The notes under the pieces are model-generated. The model was not told the origin of the DNA. It saw only the letters and a program-made list of their open reading frames with translations, and ran no database searches. A stretch of 64,000 bases of DNA from Caldora sp965222765 (GTDB lineage Bacteria > Cyanobacteriota > Cyanobacteriia > Cyanobacteriales > Coleofasciculaceae): NCBI GenBank assembly GCA_965222765.1, contig CBDCVG010000041.1, forward strand, positions 1 to 64,000, read 5' to 3'. This document shows positions 61,885-64,000 of this stretch, one piece after another (positions within the stretch are counted from its first letter, which is position 1; every line of letters begins with the position of its first letter). A program made the translations under genes and the position numbers.

Positions 61885-63975
61885 TCAGGAGAAGTTCTCT
61901 ACATCCCCGCCTTGGGAAAGCTTAGTGAGTAATTTCGCTGCTGCTTGTTCTCCGACAGGAGCTTTAGTAATCTGGGTAGATTGACTCTGCAGTTGTTCTA
62001 GACAATCCCTTTGCTGTAGAGCTACTGCCAATTGATTGCTAATCTGAGCCAACAACTTGACTTCCGTCTCTTCCCAAGCACGGGCACCTGAGTTTTGATA
62101 GACTGCTAGCAATCCCCACAATTTCTTGCTCTGGAAAACAGGCACAATCACATAGGCCTTAGCCTGGTATTTTTCCAAGGTTTCCAGGTAGCAGGGAGCA
62201 AAGTTAGCAGCATAAATGTCATCAACTTGCTTATATTGTTCGCCTCGGACAAAGCCTCCGCCTTTGGTATTTTGTAGATAAGTATCAGCAGCGGGGAAGT
62301 AAGGCTCTCTCAGCTCCTTACAACTACAGCGCTCATCGTTGATGAGTTCGATACTCTTGAGATTGGGGTCAGTTTTCTGCTGCTGGATTATCGACATCCA
62401 GCCAGCTCCTACCGATTCCGACAGGAATTCCCCACTCCAGTCAGGATTAAACCGATAGAGTGCCACGCGATCAGCATTGAGCAACAGCCGGACTTCTTTC
62501 GTCGTGGTTCTGGAGATGGTATCCATGTCCAATGTCCGACGAATCTGATCAAGCAAGTTGGCGACAGCTTGTTCTCTGTGTGCTGCTTGAGCTAGTCGCT
62601 GGGATTGCTCCTCTAGCTGTGCGGCTAATTTAAATTCCTTAAGGATACCACCGAGACGCTCACTAAATAGTGAGAGCAGTGTAACTTCATCATCTTGCCA
62701 GTGGCGAGGACCTGAGTTTTGGTAAATGGCTAGTAAACCCCAAAGTCGCTCGCCTTGAAAAATGGGAGCAATGAGGTAAGCTCTAGTCTGGTATTTGGTT
62801 AGGGTACTAATGTAGCAGTCGGAAAAACCAGCATTATAAATATCGTCAACCCGCTTGATTTGCTGACCGATGAAATAGCCACTCCCTTGTGTATCCTTGA
62901 GGAAAGTGTCAGTGGTACTAGAGTTGGCAGGAAAACCAAATCTCTTTACTGTACATTGATCAGAGGCTGTGATTTCCTTGGATTTGAGGCTAGTATCTTC
63001 TTTTTGTTCTTGAACCATCACTACCCAGCCAGGGGCAACTGACTCAGCCACAAATTCACCACTCCAGTCAGCATTAAAGCGGTAAACAGCTACTCGGTCA
63101 GCCTGGTAAAATTGCCGCAGTTCTTGAGTAATGTTGCCAAGAGCAGTGTAGGTATCACCAGAAGCTGAAGTTCTCCCCAGAATTTGCTCCAAGATAGTTT
63201 CTAGTTGAGCCTGCTTCTGCCTTAGGTGGCGGAATTCTAATGGCTGTAAATTCAGCCTCAGTTCAGTAACCAGTTGGTAGAGGAGCATGATTTCAGCTTC
63301 CTGCCATTGCCGAGAACTAGAGCATTGGTGTAGAACGAGTAAGCCCCATAGCTGCTCTTGTAGTAAAATTGGCAGGCTGAGACTAGCTTTAACCTGAAAC
63401 CTTTCCAGTAGTTGCAGTTGGTAAGGACTGACAGATGTATCGGAGACTTGACTCAGAGCTATGACTTGCTTTTGCTGGTAGTCTAGCCGATGCTCAGCTC
63501 CAAAAGTGTTGATTAGCAAAGACTCACCCAAACTAGGGGTATAGCCAGCTGTCATCGACTCAGCCTCTACTATGCCTAGGCTTTCAGTCTGGCAACGATA
63601 GATTAATACTCGGTCTACTTTGAAATACTTACGAATTTCATTTACTGCAGTTGTAAGCAAAGTTGGAGTGTTTGGTGCTTGGTGCAGTTGACTTGCAAGA
63701 TTGAATAACTCCTGCCGCCTATCCCTAAAGTGTTGCTCAAGATTGAGATCTAGATCAGCTTTCAATCTGGTAGGAGTCAAATTACCATTGCTATTGCTTA
63801 GTGATTGATCAAGTTGGGACCGAGTATCGAGTTGTTGCTTAGATTGATCGAGTTCTTGCATGATTTTTGCTTCAGTTAATACTAAATCTGGTTGAGGGAT
63901 AATCTCCTGTTCCCATTCCTTAGGTAGAGGAGGTTGATTATTGATATCTGTCTCTGACGATGTCTCAGTTGGCAC
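61885..63975 (-). CDS. N-terminal part of a seven-GAF methyl-accepting phototaxis receptor (PtxD/PixJ-like)
   Basis: 696 residues of the receptor's N-terminus. After about 85 polar residues come GAF1 (about 86-240, no Cys at the chromophore site but LWGLLVLHQ), GAF2 (DIYNAGFSDCYISTL) and GAF3 (DIYAANFAPCYLETL), both with Cys-Tyr and large insertions after SLKS. Coiled segments link the GAFs. The stop at 61885-61887 comes from a one-base change; the sequence then continues as ENLTREVRQQLQCDRV. The joined protein would be about 1730 residues: seven GAFs, HAMP, MCP domain, no transmembrane helix seen. This is like the seven-GAF PtxD receptor of Nostoc phototaxis. Confidence 0.88.
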   Translation of the reverse strand: MPTETSSETDINNQPPLPKEWEQEIIPQPDLVLTEAKIMQELDQSKQQLDTRSQLDQSLSNSNGNLTPTRLKADLDLNLEQHFRDRRQELFNLASQLHQAPNTPTLLTTAVNEIRKYFKVDRVLIYRCQTESLGIVEAESMTAGYTPSLGESLLINTFGAEHRLDYQQKQVIALSQVSDTSVSPYQLQLLERFQVKASLSLPILLQEQLWGLLVLHQCSSSRQWQEAEIMLLYQLVTELRLNLQPLEFRHLRQKQAQLETILEQILGRTSASGDTYTALGNITQELRQFYQADRVAVYRFNADWSGEFVAESVAPGWVVMVQEQKEDTSLKSKEITASDQCTVKRFGFPANSSTTDTFLKDTQGSGYFIGQQIKRVDDIYNAGFSDCYISTLTKYQTRAYLIAPIFQGERLWGLLAIYQNSGPRHWQDDEVTLLSLFSERLGGILKEFKLAAQLEEQSQRLAQAAHREQAVANLLDQIRRTLDMDTISRTTTKEVRLLLNADRVALYRFNPDWSGEFLSESVGAGWMSIIQQQKTDPNLKSIELINDERCSCKELREPYFPAADTYLQNTKGGGFVRGEQYKQVDDIYAANFAPCYLETLEKYQAKAYVIVPVFQSKKLWGLLAVYQNSGARAWEETEVKLLAQISNQLAVALQQRDCLEQLQSQSTQITKAPVGEQAAAKLLTKLSQGGDVENFS

Positions 63976-64000
63976 AAGGATAGTGGAGGAAACTAACTGG

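Overview
The window is chromosomal DNA of a filamentous cyanobacterium, probably in the Oscillatoriales/Coleofasciculales range. This rests on the RuBisCO activase with a RbcS-like tail, the ClpR-ClpP pair, the fused PyrF-PyrE, the cyanobacterial PEP carboxylase, DUF3531, DUF3754, DUF1574 and DUF4347 proteins, a cyanobacteriochrome-like phototaxis receptor, many GCGATCGC (HIP1) octamers and very many short interspersed repeats. Genus and species cannot be fixed from the sequence alone.

Layout. 0-4 kb: two TnpB-only IS200/IS605-type elements, one beside the tsaB stop codon and one beside the stop codon of a von Willebrand A gene. 5.6-7.8 kb: clpR, clpP and a J-domain/TPR protein. 7.9-10.4 kb: a cupin-globin fusion, a methyltransferase and a divergent Crp/Fnr regulator. 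10.4-11.1 kb: an internally deleted IS5-type element inside a 71-bp inverted repeat. 11.1-18.2 kb: rca, an unknown helical protein, pyrFE, a peroxiredoxin-glutaredoxin fusion and glutathione reductase. 18.6-21.4 kb: a TerB-like protein, then a cytochrome P450 and a cyclodipeptide synthase in one operon, a compact candidate diketopiperazine biosynthesis locus. 21.6-23.1 kb: glycogen synthase.

23.1-30.1 kb is accessory and repeat-rich: a PIN toxin-antitoxin pair, two unknown genes that share a ~130-bp leader, a frameshifted lipoprotein, tandem repeats and several MITE-like families. 30.2-34.5 kb: a NYN nuclease, tRNA-Glu with a good promoter, an internally deleted SRAP protein, a split hypothetical, a ribbon-helix-helix protein and an HNH protein. 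35.3-43.8 kb is a single 2830-aa DUF4347/Calx-beta/DUF4114 surface protein whose repeats follow a three-repeat superperiod. 44-54 kb: a DUF433/DUF5615 pair, a DUF1574 protein, ppc, DUF3531 and DUF3754 proteins. 54-64 kb: a chemotaxis-type phototaxis system (CheW, hybrid CheA, and a seven-GAF methyl-accepting receptor broken into four frames).

Five disrupted frames can each be repaired by one base, mostly in short homopolymers. At least some are therefore more likely sequence errors than real pseudogenes. The most interesting items are the CDPS-P450 pair, the seven-GAF receptor, the cupin-globin locus, and a family of 17-bp palindromes whose stems covary around a fixed GCATCTTGC core.
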